Below are positions 8,666 to 17,264 of a stretch of DNA of 64,000 nucleotides, one piece after another. The stretch is taken from the NCBI GenBank assembly GCA_947474365.1, contig CANJIU010000022.1, positions 1-64,000 of the forward strand. The letters run 5' to 3'. Position numbers and translations under genes: made by a program. The DNA comes from Opitutia bacterium. GTDB lineage: Bacteria > Verrucomicrobiota > Verrucomicrobiia > Opitutales > Opitutaceae. Within the stretch, counting starts at the first letter, position 1. Each line of letters begins with the position of its first letter. Under the pieces are notes generated by a model, which was not told the DNA's origin, did not search any database, and saw nothing but the letters and a program-made list of their open reading frames with translations.

Positions 8666-8689
8666 CGGTTTTCGCGGTGTGCGAAAACG

Positions 8690-9784
8690 TCACTCCGCGA
8701 CCTTTAGGTCAGTGAGTTGCCACTTGGGTTTGCGCGTCTCGGTGGCGATTTCGTTGAAGGCATTGATCTCGGCTTCCGAGAACAACAGACCGCCATTTTT
8801 CGACGTGCGGGCCGCCGCGACGGCTTCTACCTGACCGGGCAGCATGCAGCCTTCATTGCCGTGGCCGAGGATGTCACCGATGACTGCCTTGAGGTTCTCA
8901 GCCTGATTGCGGCCCTTGGCAAACGCGCCGGCGTTCATTGCGTCGGGGTGCCAGACCTGGAAGAAGAAGGTGCAGGTGCCCTTGTCGTCGCCAACTTGAT
9001 CCCAGCGGTTGCGCAAGGTCGGCAGCGATCCACCGATAAAGGCGCCGACGATCTCATTCATCAACGCCAGGCCGTAGCCCTTGTGCGCGCCGAATGGGAT
9101 GAGATATTTCGCCTTGAGCGGATCGGTCGTGGGCGCGCCGTTCTCGTCGACTGCGGCGTTCGGCGGGAGTTGCTTGCCCTCCCGCGCGAGTTGCTGGACG
9201 CGGCCCATCGCGACGACCGAGGTGGCCCAGTCGATTACAATTGGGTAGCCGATGGCGGCGGTGGTTGGGAAGCCCCACGAGTGGGGATTCGTGCCGAGTG
9301 TAGGATATTTTCCGCCGAACGGAACCACCTCGGCGAGCGCGGCGGTGCAGTTGGTGTAGGCGATGTAGCCGCGCTTCGCGGCGTCCATCACGTAGCCGCC
9401 GCCCCAGAGGTAGTGAAACGCGTTGTCGACCGAGACCATGCCCACACCGTACTTGTCGGCGAGACGGATGGCTTCCTCGATCGCGGCGTAGCCGGTCGCC
9501 TGGCCGAGCTTGCGGTTGGCGTTCCAAACGGCAGCGCCCCGGAAACGGGTTTTGATCTTCTCGATCTTCGCCTTCGGCACGCAGCCCTGGGAGCCGGAGC
9601 CGAACAGGTGATCGAGATGAAGCGCCTTGAGGCCGTTGTGCGTCCGGATGCCGTGACGCGTGGCGTCGGCGCAGAAGCGCGCGCCGGCCTCGGCCTCCTG
9701 CTTGGAGTAGCCACGCTTTTTGTAAGCGGCGGCGACGAGGGTGTTGTGCTGTTCTTCCGGGACGACGTAGAAAATTTCGGACAT
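8690..9784 (-). CDS. Ldh-family NAD(P)-dependent 2-oxoacid reductase (malate/lactate/sulfolactate type)
   Basis: This 364-residue protein belongs to the Ldh_2 family (malate, L-lactate, sulfolactate, ureidoglycolate and diketogulonate enzymes), which is unrelated to classical MDH/LDH. Signatures are HGIRTHNG near residue 45 (catalytic His region), GVGMVSVDNAFHYLWGGGY, the nucleotide-binding PFGGKYPTLGTNPHSWGFP, and FGAHKGYGLALMNEIV. The exact substrate cannot be read from sequence. It follows a D-2-hydroxyacid dehydrogenase gene in the same orientation (101-nt gap) and faces a GlcD-type flavoprotein gene. A glyoxylate/glycolate or other 2-hydroxyacid pathway is plausible. Confidence 0.88.
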   Translation of the reverse strand: MSEIFYVVPEEQHNTLVAAAYKKRGYSKQEAEAGARFCADATRHGIRTHNGLKALHLDHLFGSGSQGCVPKAKIEKIKTRFRGAAVWNANRKLGQATGYAAIEEAIRLADKYGVGMVSVDNAFHYLWGGGYVMDAAKRGYIAYTNCTAALAEVVPFGGKYPTLGTNPHSWGFPTTAAIGYPIVIDWATSVVAMGRVQQLAREGKQLPPNAAVDENGAPTTDPLKAKYLIPFGAHKGYGLALMNEIVGAFIGGSLPTLRNRWDQVGDDKGTCTFFFQVWHPDAMNAGAFAKGRNQAENLKAVIGDILGHGNEGCMLPGQVEAVAAARTSKNGGLLFSEAEINAFNEIATETRKPKWQLTDLKVAE

Positions 9785-9885
9785 GAGAATCGATGGATTT
9801 GAGAGTTTGTTTTGCTCTTTGGGAGCGGACGCAGCTGCGGGAGGTTCGCGACGCAGCCTTACGCCCCCAATTGCCGTGCGGCGGC

Positions 9886-10866
9886 TCAGACGACTTTCTT
9901 GACGGCCACCTCGGGGTTGATTTGGGCGAGCGGCTTTTCGCCGTGCATCGCGCGGATGAGATTGGTGACCGCCGCGACCGCCTGCCGCTGGACGCTCTCG
10001 GCGGTGCGGGAGCCGATGTGCGGTGTGACGATTGCGTTGGGTAATTTGAGCAACGGGTGGTCGGACTTCGGCGGCTCTTCATCGAGCACATCGGTGCCGT
10101 AGCCGCCGACCTGGCCGGACTTCAGCGCGTCGACGATGTCGGCGGTGTGGACGATTTCCCCGCGGGCGCAATTGAGGATAATCACGCCCTTCTTCATCTT
10201 CGGGAAAGACTTTGCGCTGATCATGTCGCGCGTCTCCGGCGTGAGGTTCGTGTGCAGCGAAATGTAGTCGGATGCGGCGTAAATTTCGTCGAGCGAGTTG
10301 ACTCGCGTGACGTTGTTGGCGGCGGCAAATTTCTCATCCCAGTAGAGGTCGTAACCGATGGCCTTCATGCCGAAGGCGCGGGCGCGGATGGCGACTTCCT
10401 TGCCGATGCGGCCGAGGCCGATGATCCCGATGGTCTTTTCCAGCAACTCGTGGCCGGTCTTGCGCTTCCAGCCGCCCGTGCGGGTCGAATCGGTGTGGAA
10501 GAGAAAATTCTTCTCAAGGGCGAGCAGCAGGAGAAACGTATGTTCGGCGACCGTGGTGTGATTGACGCCGGGCGTGAAGAGCAGCGGGATGCCGAATTCG
10601 GTGCAGGACTTCACGTCGATCTTGTCGACGCCGATACCGTACTTTGAGAGCACCTTGAGCTTGGGCAGCGCCTTCTCGAGGACCTTGCGCGTGATCATGT
10701 CGTCACCGCAGATGTACCCGTCGACGTCACCGACAGCGGCGAGTGTGTCGGCTTCGTTGAGTGGGCCGCGGGCGCGAATTACTTCCCAGCCGGTGTCGGC
10801 GAGAAGCTTGTGGTGCTCGCCCGGCGTGTCTTGGAACGAGGTGGTCGTGAGGAGGATTTTGGTCAT
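9886..10866 (-). CDS. D-2-hydroxyacid dehydrogenase (phosphoglycerate dehydrogenase-like)
   Basis: ATG 10866 gives 326 residues, the normal length for a single-module enzyme. The frame is open to 10941, but the extra 25 residues are not family-like. Motifs are the NAD-binding GLGRIG, Arg in NCARGEIV, Glu in DVLDEEPP and catalytic H283 in TPHIGSRT. It lacks the ACT/ASB regulatory domain of biosynthetic SerA, so it is more likely a 2-hydroxyacid or glyoxylate/hydroxypyruvate reductase than the serine pathway enzyme. It is first in a leftward pair with the Ldh-type gene and divergent from the GlcD-type gene (123 nt apart), so the two sides may share regulation. Confidence 0.88.
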   Translation of the reverse strand: MTKILLTTTSFQDTPGEHHKLLADTGWEVIRARGPLNEADTLAAVGDVDGYICGDDMITRKVLEKALPKLKVLSKYGIGVDKIDVKSCTEFGIPLLFTPGVNHTTVAEHTFLLLLALEKNFLFHTDSTRTGGWKRKTGHELLEKTIGIIGLGRIGKEVAIRARAFGMKAIGYDLYWDEKFAAANNVTRVNSLDEIYAASDYISLHTNLTPETRDMISAKSFPKMKKGVIILNCARGEIVHTADIVDALKSGQVGGYGTDVLDEEPPKSDHPLLKLPNAIVTPHIGSRTAESVQRQAVAAVTNLIRAMHGEKPLAQINPEVAVKKVV

Positions 10867-10989
10867 GGCTGCAAGTAAGGGTTCTTTTTGTACGCGAGCA
10901 CCGCCGGAGGGAAGCGAAAGTTTGGTCATGACGTTAAACAATCACCTTGCTTGCGCGCCGGCGCCGGCGGGGTCATTTCGTTGCGCCAA

Positions 10990-12426
10990 ATGAGATCGCA
11001 TGCCGCCGCTACTCGTTCGTTGAAACGCCAGCTTGGTTCCGCCGTTGTGCGCACCGACGACGCTGCTCGGGAGGAGGCGTCCTACGACAGCGCCAAAATT
11101 CCGTTTCTTCCCGACGCGGTGATTCGCGTGCGGAAGGAATCCGAGGTGGGCGTGGCCGTCACCCTGGCAAACCGGCATCGGGTGCCGCTGACGACGCGCG
11201 GTCGTGGCACGACACTCACGGGGGCGGCGACGCCGGTGCGGGGAGGCTGGGTGCTCGACACGCTGGCGCTGAACAAAATCGCGATCGACGATGAGGCGGG
11301 CATGGCCCACGTCGGTGCTGGCGCCAAGGTGGGCGACATCCAGCGCGCGGCCGAGGAGAAAGGATGGTTTTATCCTCCCGATCCGTCGTCGAAGGAATAT
11401 TGCACCATCGGGGGCAACATCGCCTGCAACGCCGGCGGAATGCACGGCGGAAAATACGGTGTGACCCGCGACTTTGTCGTGGCGCTGCGCGGATTTCTCC
11501 CGACGGGCGAATTCGTCGAATGGGGCACCGCGACGAAGAAATTCTCGGCCGGCTTCAACCTGAGGGACCTCTGGATCGGCAGCGAGGGCATGCTCGGGGT
11601 GATCACCGGGGCCGTGCTCAAGCTGATCCCGCGGCCCGCCGAACGCTGGACTCTGCTAACGTCGTTCCGCGATGAGACGGCTGCACTCGAGGCGGCGTTG
11701 GCGTTGTTTCGTGCGCGGGTGCAGCCCGCGATCTGCGAGTTTCTGGATCGCGAAAGCGTGCTGTGCGCGGAGCGCGCGACCGGACGGAGCGTATTTGCCG
11801 GACAGTCCGGCCGGCCCGTGCTTTTGCTCGAATTTGCGGGTTCAAAAGCGGAAGTGCGCGAGCAACGCGCCATCGCGTTGGCGTGGGCCAAGCAGCACGC
11901 CACGGCCCATCAGGCCGCGCGGACGCGCGAGGAGGCGGAGCAGTTGTGGGCGGTGCGGCGCAAATGTTCCGGCGCGATGTTTGAACTCGGCGACGCCAAG
12001 CTCAACGAGGACATCGTGGTGCCGATGCGAAACTACGTGAAATTCGCGCGGTTCCTGGTCGGGCTGAAACGCGAGTCACGCCTGCATATTCCGACGTTCG
12101 GGCACCTCGCTGACGGCAATCTCCATGTGAACATCATGTATCACAAAGCGATTCCCGCGGAGTGTCGTGCCGCGGAAAAGGCGGTGCAGCGCCTCATGGA
12201 AACCGTGGTGGCGATGGGCGGTTCCATTTCGGGCGAACACGGCATCGGGCTCGCCAAGACGCCGTTCCTGCGGATTCAGCATTCGCCGGCACAGGTGGGC
12301 GCGATGCTGGCGGTGAAGAACGCCCTCGATCCGCGCGGCGTCCTGAATCCGGGGAAAATGTTCGAGCGTTTTGAGGTCTGGAAACACGCCCGCCTCGATG
12401 TGAAGCTGCCGTGGGACCACAAATAG
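10990..12426 (+). CDS. GlcD-type FAD-linked 2-hydroxyacid oxidase/dehydrogenase
   Basis: The gene encodes 478 residues from ATG 10990. It has an N-terminal FAD-binding PCMH domain with PLTTRGRGTTLTGAATP and CTIGGNIACNAGGMHGGKYG, and the FAD-oxidase C-terminal domain with the metal/substrate stretch PTFGHLADGNLHVNI and GGSISGEHGIGLAK. This matches the GlcD/D-lactate dehydrogenase group, which oxidises glycolate, D-lactate or related 2-hydroxyacids. No glcE or glcF gene is next to it, so it may act alone or with a separate electron acceptor. It is divergent from two NAD(P)-dependent 2-hydroxyacid enzymes. The upstream open frame to 10888 overlaps the divergent gene and is unlikely to be translated. 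Confidence 0.9.
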   Translation: MRSHAAATRSLKRQLGSAVVRTDDAAREEASYDSAKIPFLPDAVIRVRKESEVGVAVTLANRHRVPLTTRGRGTTLTGAATPVRGGWVLDTLALNKIAIDDEAGMAHVGAGAKVGDIQRAAEEKGWFYPPDPSSKEYCTIGGNIACNAGGMHGGKYGVTRDFVVALRGFLPTGEFVEWGTATKKFSAGFNLRDLWIGSEGMLGVITGAVLKLIPRPAERWTLLTSFRDETAALEAALALFRARVQPAICEFLDRESVLCAERATGRSVFAGQSGRPVLLLEFAGSKAEVREQRAIALAWAKQHATAHQAARTREEAEQLWAVRRKCSGAMFELGDAKLNEDIVVPMRNYVKFARFLVGLKRESRLHIPTFGHLADGNLHVNIMYHKAIPAECRAAEKAVQRLMETVVAMGGSISGEHGIGLAKTPFLRIQHSPAQVGAMLAVKNALDPRGVLNPGKMFERFEVWKHARLDVKLPWDHK

Positions 12427-12452
12427 TCCGACGGGAACCTGCTCAATCCGCG

Positions 12453-13445
12453 CTACTTTTTTGGCACGGAAAACTTGATCACCGGTTCCGGGCCCGGCGC
12501 TGCCGGCGGCGCGGCGGGCCGGGGGGCGGGCTTGATTGGGGATTCGGCGGGGCTGGGCAAGGGAGTGACGTTTGCCGGTAGGGCGGTGAAACCTCGCTCA
12601 AGCAATTCGGCGATCTTGATGTCGCGGGTCTTGCTGTCGGGCGAGCCCATCGTGATCACCAGCACACGTCGGCCGTTTCGTAGCGCGGTCGCGGCAAGGC
12701 AAAAGCCGGCGCCGCGGGTGAAACCCGTTTTCAATCCGTCCACCCCCGCGACTTTTCCCAACAGGTGGTTGTGATTGATCATGTCGATGCGCTTGGGCCC
12801 CGGGCGAAATGTCCTTTGCTTCACCGAGGTATACGTCAGGACATTCGTGGTCTTGAGCAGGTGCAGGCTTAGTTTGGCGAGGTCGCGCGGACTCGTCAGA
12901 TCGCTCTCGACGGTGGAGCGGCTCGAAGGCGGCAGGCCGTGGGGCGAGCGAAATGTCGTGTCACTCATGCCGAGTTCCCTGGCCCGGGCGTTCATGAGTT
13001 CGACGAACGCACTCTTTGACCCGGCGATGTGCACGGCCAGCGCTGTGGCCACATCGTTGGCCGACGCGATCATCAGCGCATAGAGCATTTCATCGAGGGG
13101 AAACACTTCCTTTTCCGCGAGGTACACCTGTGAACCGCCGGTTTTCGCCGCCTCGGCGGTCACGTTGATGGGAGTCTGCGACGTGAGATCGCCCTTTGCG
13201 ATCCGGTCGTGGACAAGAAGGAAGGTCATCAATTTCGTGACGCTCGCTGGAGGTCCGACGTAGTCGGAGCGATCCTCGAAAAGCGTCTTGCCGGTCGCAA
13301 CATCGAGGACGATGGCGCCTTTGTATGCCGCCGAGTTGTCGGCGCTCTCGGCGGGGCGGGTCGGCGACTTGCGCGTGGTCGCCGCAAAGGTGAACGGGCT
13401 CAGGACGAGGAGGAGCGCAAGAGTGCTGCGGCGCGAAAAAAGCAT
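12453..13445 (-). CDS. D-alanyl-D-alanine carboxypeptidase (PBP5 family)
   Basis: This 330-residue periplasmic peptidase (S11) trims the terminal D-Ala of peptidoglycan stem peptides. The ATG at 13445 is followed by a clear signal peptide (LALLLVLSPFTFA). All three active-site motifs are present: S68-V-T-K71, S128-A-N130 and K239-T-G241. The C-terminus is Pro/Ala-rich (about 300-325) and lacks an obvious amphipathic anchor helix, which differs from enteric PBP5. It is a single gene, convergent with the GlcD-type gene, with only 26 nt between stops. Confidence 0.93.
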   Translation of the reverse strand: MLFSRRSTLALLLVLSPFTFAATTRKSPTRPAESADNSAAYKGAIVLDVATGKTLFEDRSDYVGPPASVTKLMTFLLVHDRIAKGDLTSQTPINVTAEAAKTGGSQVYLAEKEVFPLDEMLYALMIASANDVATALAVHIAGSKSAFVELMNARARELGMSDTTFRSPHGLPPSSRSTVESDLTSPRDLAKLSLHLLKTTNVLTYTSVKQRTFRPGPKRIDMINHNHLLGKVAGVDGLKTGFTRGAGFCLAATALRNGRRVLVITMGSPDSKTRDIKIAELLERGFTALPANVTPLPSPAESPIKPAPRPAAPPAAPGPEPVIKFSVPKK

Positions 13446-13513
13446 GCGCGCGAGCAAGGGAATTTTACGGCGCGGCGCGAGACGAATCACGCGGTCTGGT
13501 CCCGGAAATTCGG

Positions 13514-14080
13514 TCAGAGCGGAAGCCGCCGCCCCGCCGCGGACGCTTCAATCAGGCGCGAGAGCCACCGCTCACGTGTCGACTCCTGCTTGGGACGGGT
13601 CACACGGTGGATGGCATTTCGTCGGTAGGCGGGCGGCTGGGCCTGAAAGAATTCCCACGCCGGGCGGTTGGCGCGGAAAGGTGTTTCGTAGCGGCCGGGC
13701 AATTTCTCGGTGCCGTCTTTGTTTTCGAAGGAGTAGATTCCCGTCTTTGCGCTGGTCCGGGCGGCAAATGCGGCCAAGCCGGCGGCGTGCATCCGACCGG
13801 ACTTCGTCAGCCGCCCGACGTGGCCGACATTTGTCAGGCTCCAAGTGCTCCCGGGTTTTCGCGGAGTGAACCGATGCTGGTAGCTCTCGGAGTCGATGCG
13901 TCGGATGATTCCGTCGATCCAGCCAAAGCAAAGCGCTTCATCGACCGCTTCCTGATAGGTGAGTCCGCCCCGTCCTGTCGCCTTCTTGTAGAATCCAACG
14001 TGCAGTTCTTGCACGGTGGCGTGGTGTTTACCCAACCACCTCCGGAATTCCGCCGAGTTCGAGAAAAAGACCGCGCTCAA
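13514..14080 (-). CDS. YdeI/OmdA-like protein (DUF1905/YdeI family)
   Basis: The protein has the YdeI-type core: FFSNSAEFRRWLGKHHATVQELHVGFYKK, LTYQEAVDEALCFGWIDG, RIDSESYQHRFTPRKPGSTWS and a C-terminal LPGRYETPFRANRPAWEFF. These are typical of the small YdeI family, whose members have been linked to resistance to antimicrobial peptides; the biochemical role is not established. The best start is TTG at 14080, which overlaps the stop of a 59-residue ORF (TTGA). ATG at 14107 is an alternative that adds nine unlikely residues. From the TTG it has 188 residues. Base composition resembles the neighbours. Confidence 0.82.
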   Translation of the reverse strand: MSAVFFSNSAEFRRWLGKHHATVQELHVGFYKKATGRGGLTYQEAVDEALCFGWIDGIIRRIDSESYQHRFTPRKPGSTWSLTNVGHVGRLTKSGRMHAAGLAAFAARTSAKTGIYSFENKDGTEKLPGRYETPFRANRPAWEFFQAQPPAYRRNAIHRVTRPKQESTRERWLSRLIEASAAGRRLPL

Positions 14081-14256
14081 CGCTGGGAGATGTCCGCCGC
14101 CGCCCATTTCAAGCCTGGGTTGCGGGGCGGCGCGAAGGCTGCGGGTTGGTCGATTACCGCAGCAGGCATCGCAACGTGCTGGGCAAATCCGAAGTCGTCG
14201 TCCGGTATCGGCTGGTTGTCGTCGTCGGCGAACACTCCAGTTTTCAGCGCGGACAT
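14077..14256 (-). CDS. 59-residue small protein coupled to the YdeI-like gene
   Basis: An ORF from ATG 14256 to TGA 14077 encodes a short acidic protein that starts MSALKTGVFADDDNQPIPDD and ends WAAADISQR. Its stop overlaps the TTG start of the downstream YdeI-like gene in the TTGA arrangement, which suggests translational coupling. No signal peptide, no Cys, no known domain. It could be a genuine small protein or a leader peptide. The overlap geometry and plausible amino-acid composition support it, but conservation has not been tested. Confidence 0.45.
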   Translation of the reverse strand: MSALKTGVFADDDNQPIPDDDFGFAQHVAMPAAVIDQPAAFAPPRNPGLKWAAADISQR

Positions 14257-14309
14257 GGCGGGAATCGTGGGCGGAACGCCAGGGGGGAAATATCGATCTC
14301 TGGCGCCCT

Positions 14310-15947
14310 TTACCGCGTCTGCTCAATCGGCAGATCGTGCAGTTTCAGCTCCGGGTTCTTCTCCGTGAAATAGCGCATCGTCCATTCGTTGGGGAAGAGT
14401 GCGATCGGATTGTCGAATTTGTCGGTGCCGAAGCTGACGCCGCTGGCGACGATCAGACGCGAAGTATCCTTCAACGCTGGGTGCGGCTCCAGCCACTTGA
14501 GCAGGGTCCAGGGTGTGGGCGTCAGCCGGGACTCGGCGCCATATTCCGCCTGTAGGCGCCACTGTACGACTTCAAATTGCAGTGGTCCGACGGCGGCGAG
14601 CAAGGTTGCGCCAGGCGGGGCGTTGCGGGCGTTGAACGACTGGACGACACCTTCCTGCAGGAGTTGCTCCAGGCCGGCGCGGTATTTTTTGGCGTCGGAG
14701 GAACTGGGATTCGAAATGTAGGTGAAGACCTCGGGCGGAAACCGCGGGATCTCGTCATACGCGATTGCCTTGTCCTCGGTCAGGGTGTCGCCAATGCCAA
14801 ACTCGCTGTGGCCGACGAGACCGATGACGTCGCCCGGCCAGGCTTCGTCGACGGTCTCGCGTTCCTGCCCGAAGAGTTTGTGGGACGATGAGAGGCGCAT
14901 CGTTTTGCCGGTCCGTTGATGCACGACCATCATGTCGCGCTCGAACTTTCCCGAGCAAACCCGTAGGAATGCGATCCGATCGCGATGCTTGGGGTCCATA
15001 TTGGCCTGAATCTTGAAGACGAAGCCGGAAAACTTGTCGTGCGTCACAGGGACGACGCCGGCGGGCGTGTCAGAAACGTCCGACTTGAAATTCGACGTCG
15101 CCGCGACCTGTCGCGGGGCGGGTGGGATGGAATCCTTGAGAAATCCGTCCAGCAGGAGCTGGATGCCGAAGTTGTTCACGGCGCTGCCAAAGTAGACGGG
15201 CGTCTGTTTCCCGGCCTGCACGGCGGCGAGATCGAACGAATGCCCGGCTCCGTCGAGCATCGCGAGTTGCTCCTTCACTTCGTTGAACGTGTAGTCGTCG
15301 AGTTTTTCGCGGACAATCGGATCATCGAGGTTGGCCACGCTGACGGGCGCCTGAAATTTGCCACCGGGCACGCGCTCGAAGAGATGAACCTCACGGGTGC
15401 GGCGATCGAACACCCCTCGAAAGCCCGGACCGTTGCCGAGCGGCCAGATGACGGGCGACGACTGCAGGCCGAGGACGCTTTCGAGCTCGTCCAGCAGCTC
15501 GAGGGCGTTGCGCGTCGGCCGGTCGCACTTGTTCATGAAAGTGAAGATGGGTACGCCGCGGCGACGACAGACCTCGAAGAGCTTGCGGGTCTGAGTTTCG
15601 ACGCCTTTGGCGGCGTCGATCACCATGAGCGCGGCGTCGACTGCAGTCAGAACGCGGTAGGTGTCCTCGGAAAAATCCTTGTGACCAGGCGTATCGAGAA
15701 GATTGACCGCGTACCCGGTGTAATCGAATTGCAGCACCGTCGAGCTGATCGAGATGCCGCGCTGCTTCTCAAGTTCCATCCAGTCGGACGCCGTGGCGCG
15801 CTGGTTTTTGCGGGCGGTCACGGAGCCCGCGAGATGGATGGCGTTGCCGTAAAGCAGGAACTTCTCGGTCAGCGTCGTCTTGCCCGCGTCCGGGTGGGAG
15901 ATGATCGCAAAGGTGCGGCGGCGGGCGATTTCTTGGGCGGGAGACAT
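14310..15947 (-). CDS. prfC: Peptide chain release factor 3
   Basis: RF3 is a GTPase that removes RF1/RF2 from the ribosome after termination. ATG 15947 gives 545 residues, slightly longer than the E. coli protein. GTPase motifs are clear: G1 SHPDAGKTTLTEK, G2 region RGISISSTV, G3 DTPGHKDFSEDT and G4 NKCDRPTRN. The translation-factor beta-barrel and the RF3 C-terminal domain follow (FGSAVNNFG, GPLQFEVVQWRL). The same frame stays open for 286 codons upstream by chance, because of the GC bias, and the upstream part is not family-like. The leader CTTCCTCCCTTTTTC before the ATG is strongly pyrimidine-rich and has no Shine-Dalgarno. Confidence 0.95.
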   Translation of the reverse strand: MSPAQEIARRRTFAIISHPDAGKTTLTEKFLLYGNAIHLAGSVTARKNQRATASDWMELEKQRGISISSTVLQFDYTGYAVNLLDTPGHKDFSEDTYRVLTAVDAALMVIDAAKGVETQTRKLFEVCRRRGVPIFTFMNKCDRPTRNALELLDELESVLGLQSSPVIWPLGNGPGFRGVFDRRTREVHLFERVPGGKFQAPVSVANLDDPIVREKLDDYTFNEVKEQLAMLDGAGHSFDLAAVQAGKQTPVYFGSAVNNFGIQLLLDGFLKDSIPPAPRQVAATSNFKSDVSDTPAGVVPVTHDKFSGFVFKIQANMDPKHRDRIAFLRVCSGKFERDMMVVHQRTGKTMRLSSSHKLFGQERETVDEAWPGDVIGLVGHSEFGIGDTLTEDKAIAYDEIPRFPPEVFTYISNPSSSDAKKYRAGLEQLLQEGVVQSFNARNAPPGATLLAAVGPLQFEVVQWRLQAEYGAESRLTPTPWTLLKWLEPHPALKDTSRLIVASGVSFGTDKFDNPIALFPNEWTMRYFTEKNPELKLHDLPIEQTR

Positions 15948-16094
15948 GAAAAAGGGAGGAAGCAAACAGGGAATCAGCGGGTGAGGAAAGACCGAAGTCG
16001 CGCGCGGAAGTCGCGCGCGACGGGAATCGCTGGGTTGAAGCCAACGGAAATACTTGCCTGAAGGCGTGGCGGCCGATTCGTAAAAGGGACCCAC

Positions 16095-16994
16095 ATGAAA
16101 CTCTTTTGGAAGATTTTGGCGTATGGTTTTGGCGCGGTGCTCCTCCTCGTGGGCGCAGCCGCTTTGGTCATCGTTGTTCTCAGCAATTCGAAATTGAAGA
16201 AGATCTATGCCGTGGCGGTTAAGCCCGTGTCGGTTGCGGCGGACCCGGAGGCCGTTGCCCGGGGGAAACACCTGGCGGAGACGCGTGGCTGCGTCGACTG
16301 TCACTCCGCTGATCTCGGGGGCAAGACGGTGTTCGAAAACGGCGCGATGGGGCGCGTGGACGCGCCCAATCTCACCCGGGGGCAGGGCGGGCTGCCGGCG
16401 GGCTATCGCGACGAGGATTTTGTGCGCGCCATCCGGCACGGCGTGGCGGTTGATGGGCGCGGGCTGTTTTTGATGCCGTCGGGTGACTACACGACCTTCT
16501 CCGATCCGGACATGGCGGCGCTCCTCGCCTATCTCAAATCTCTGCCGTCTGTGAACCGCCCCCGCGGGCCGATCATGCTCGGGCCGGTCGCCCGGGGACT
16601 CGTTGCTTTCGGGAAGATCAAACTCTCGGCCGAGGAAATCGACCATGCCAACGTGAAGCCGGCCGTGGTGACCCCCGGGGTCACGGCCGACTATGGGCGT
16701 TATGTCGCGGCGAGTTGTACGGGTTGTCACGGCCCGAATTTCTCCGGAGGCAAGATTGCGTCGGGGCCGCCGGACTGGCCGCCTGCGGCCAATCTGACGC
16801 CTCATGTACAGGGCCGAATCAACAAATGGAACGAGGCGGAATTTCTCCGGACACTACGGACCGCCAAACGTCCCGACGGCACGGAACTGCATCCGGCGAT
16901 GCCCCGGGCGTTTGGCCAGATGGATGATGTTGAGTTAAAGGCGGTGTGGGCCTATTTCAAAACGTTGCCGGCCGCGGAAACCGGAGTTCGTTGA
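16095..16994 (+). CDS. Membrane-anchored dihaem cytochrome c
   Basis: The 299-residue protein has an N-terminal hydrophobic segment (10-30) that acts as an uncleaved anchor or signal, then two cytochrome c domains. The haem sites are C66-V-D-C-H70 and C208-T-G-C-H212. Met residues around 127 (FLMPSGDY) and near 267 (HPAMPRAFG) are likely axial ligands. Such proteins carry electrons between periplasmic dehydrogenases and the respiratory chain. The partner dehydrogenase is not in the neighbourhood. A 39-residue membrane peptide gene lies 110 nt downstream on the same strand. The ATG at 16095 directly precedes the hydrophobic segment. Confidence 0.9.
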   Translation: MKLFWKILAYGFGAVLLLVGAAALVIVVLSNSKLKKIYAVAVKPVSVAADPEAVARGKHLAETRGCVDCHSADLGGKTVFENGAMGRVDAPNLTRGQGGLPAGYRDEDFVRAIRHGVAVDGRGLFLMPSGDYTTFSDPDMAALLAYLKSLPSVNRPRGPIMLGPVARGLVAFGKIKLSAEEIDHANVKPAVVTPGVTADYGRYVAASCTGCHGPNFSGGKIASGPPDWPPAANLTPHVQGRINKWNEAEFLRTLRTAKRPDGTELHPAMPRAFGQMDDVELKAVWAYFKTLPAAETGVR

Positions 16995-17104
16995 CTGCCG
17001 CAGGCGTTTGATGCTCCGAGTATGCGGGTGGGTCGCTGCCGATTTGGTCCGGCAAATCGCGCCGCAGGTTCAAGTGCGGCAATGTTTGTGTCGATAAGCC
17101 CACT

Positions 17105-17224
17105 ATGAAAATGCTCCTTTCGGTGGGCATCTATTTTAGCCTCGTTCTGGTCTTGGCGTTCGTACTGGCGAAGGTGGCGCCGCGTGAAAGCCTCGAAAAC
17201 GACCCGGGCGACGACGAATTGTAG
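17105..17224 (+). CDS. 39-residue single-span membrane peptide
   Basis: From ATG 17105 to TAG 17224 the frame encodes a hydrophobic N-terminal helix (LLSVGIYFSLVLVLAFVLAKV) followed by an acidic tail ending DPGDDEL. One transmembrane segment with a charged cytoplasmic or periplasmic end is typical of small subunits of membrane complexes (for example CcoQ-like peptides), but no specific family can be named. It sits between the cytochrome c gene and the methyltransferase gene. Confidence 0.5.
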   Translation: MKMLLSVGIYFSLVLVLAFVLAKVAPRESLENDPGDDEL

Positions 17225-17264
17225 GTGACGCATTTGTCTGGCGGCGTGGCGCATTCGCGCAAAC

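Noticed and set aside
8717..9802. 361-codon plus-strand frame opposite the Ldh-type gene
   Set aside because: Antisense to a conserved enzyme with no protein features of its own.
15948..16805. Upstream extension of the prfC frame by 286 codons
   Set aside because: RF3 homology begins at ATG 15947, and the extension overlaps the divergent cytochrome c gene; the frame is open only by base composition.
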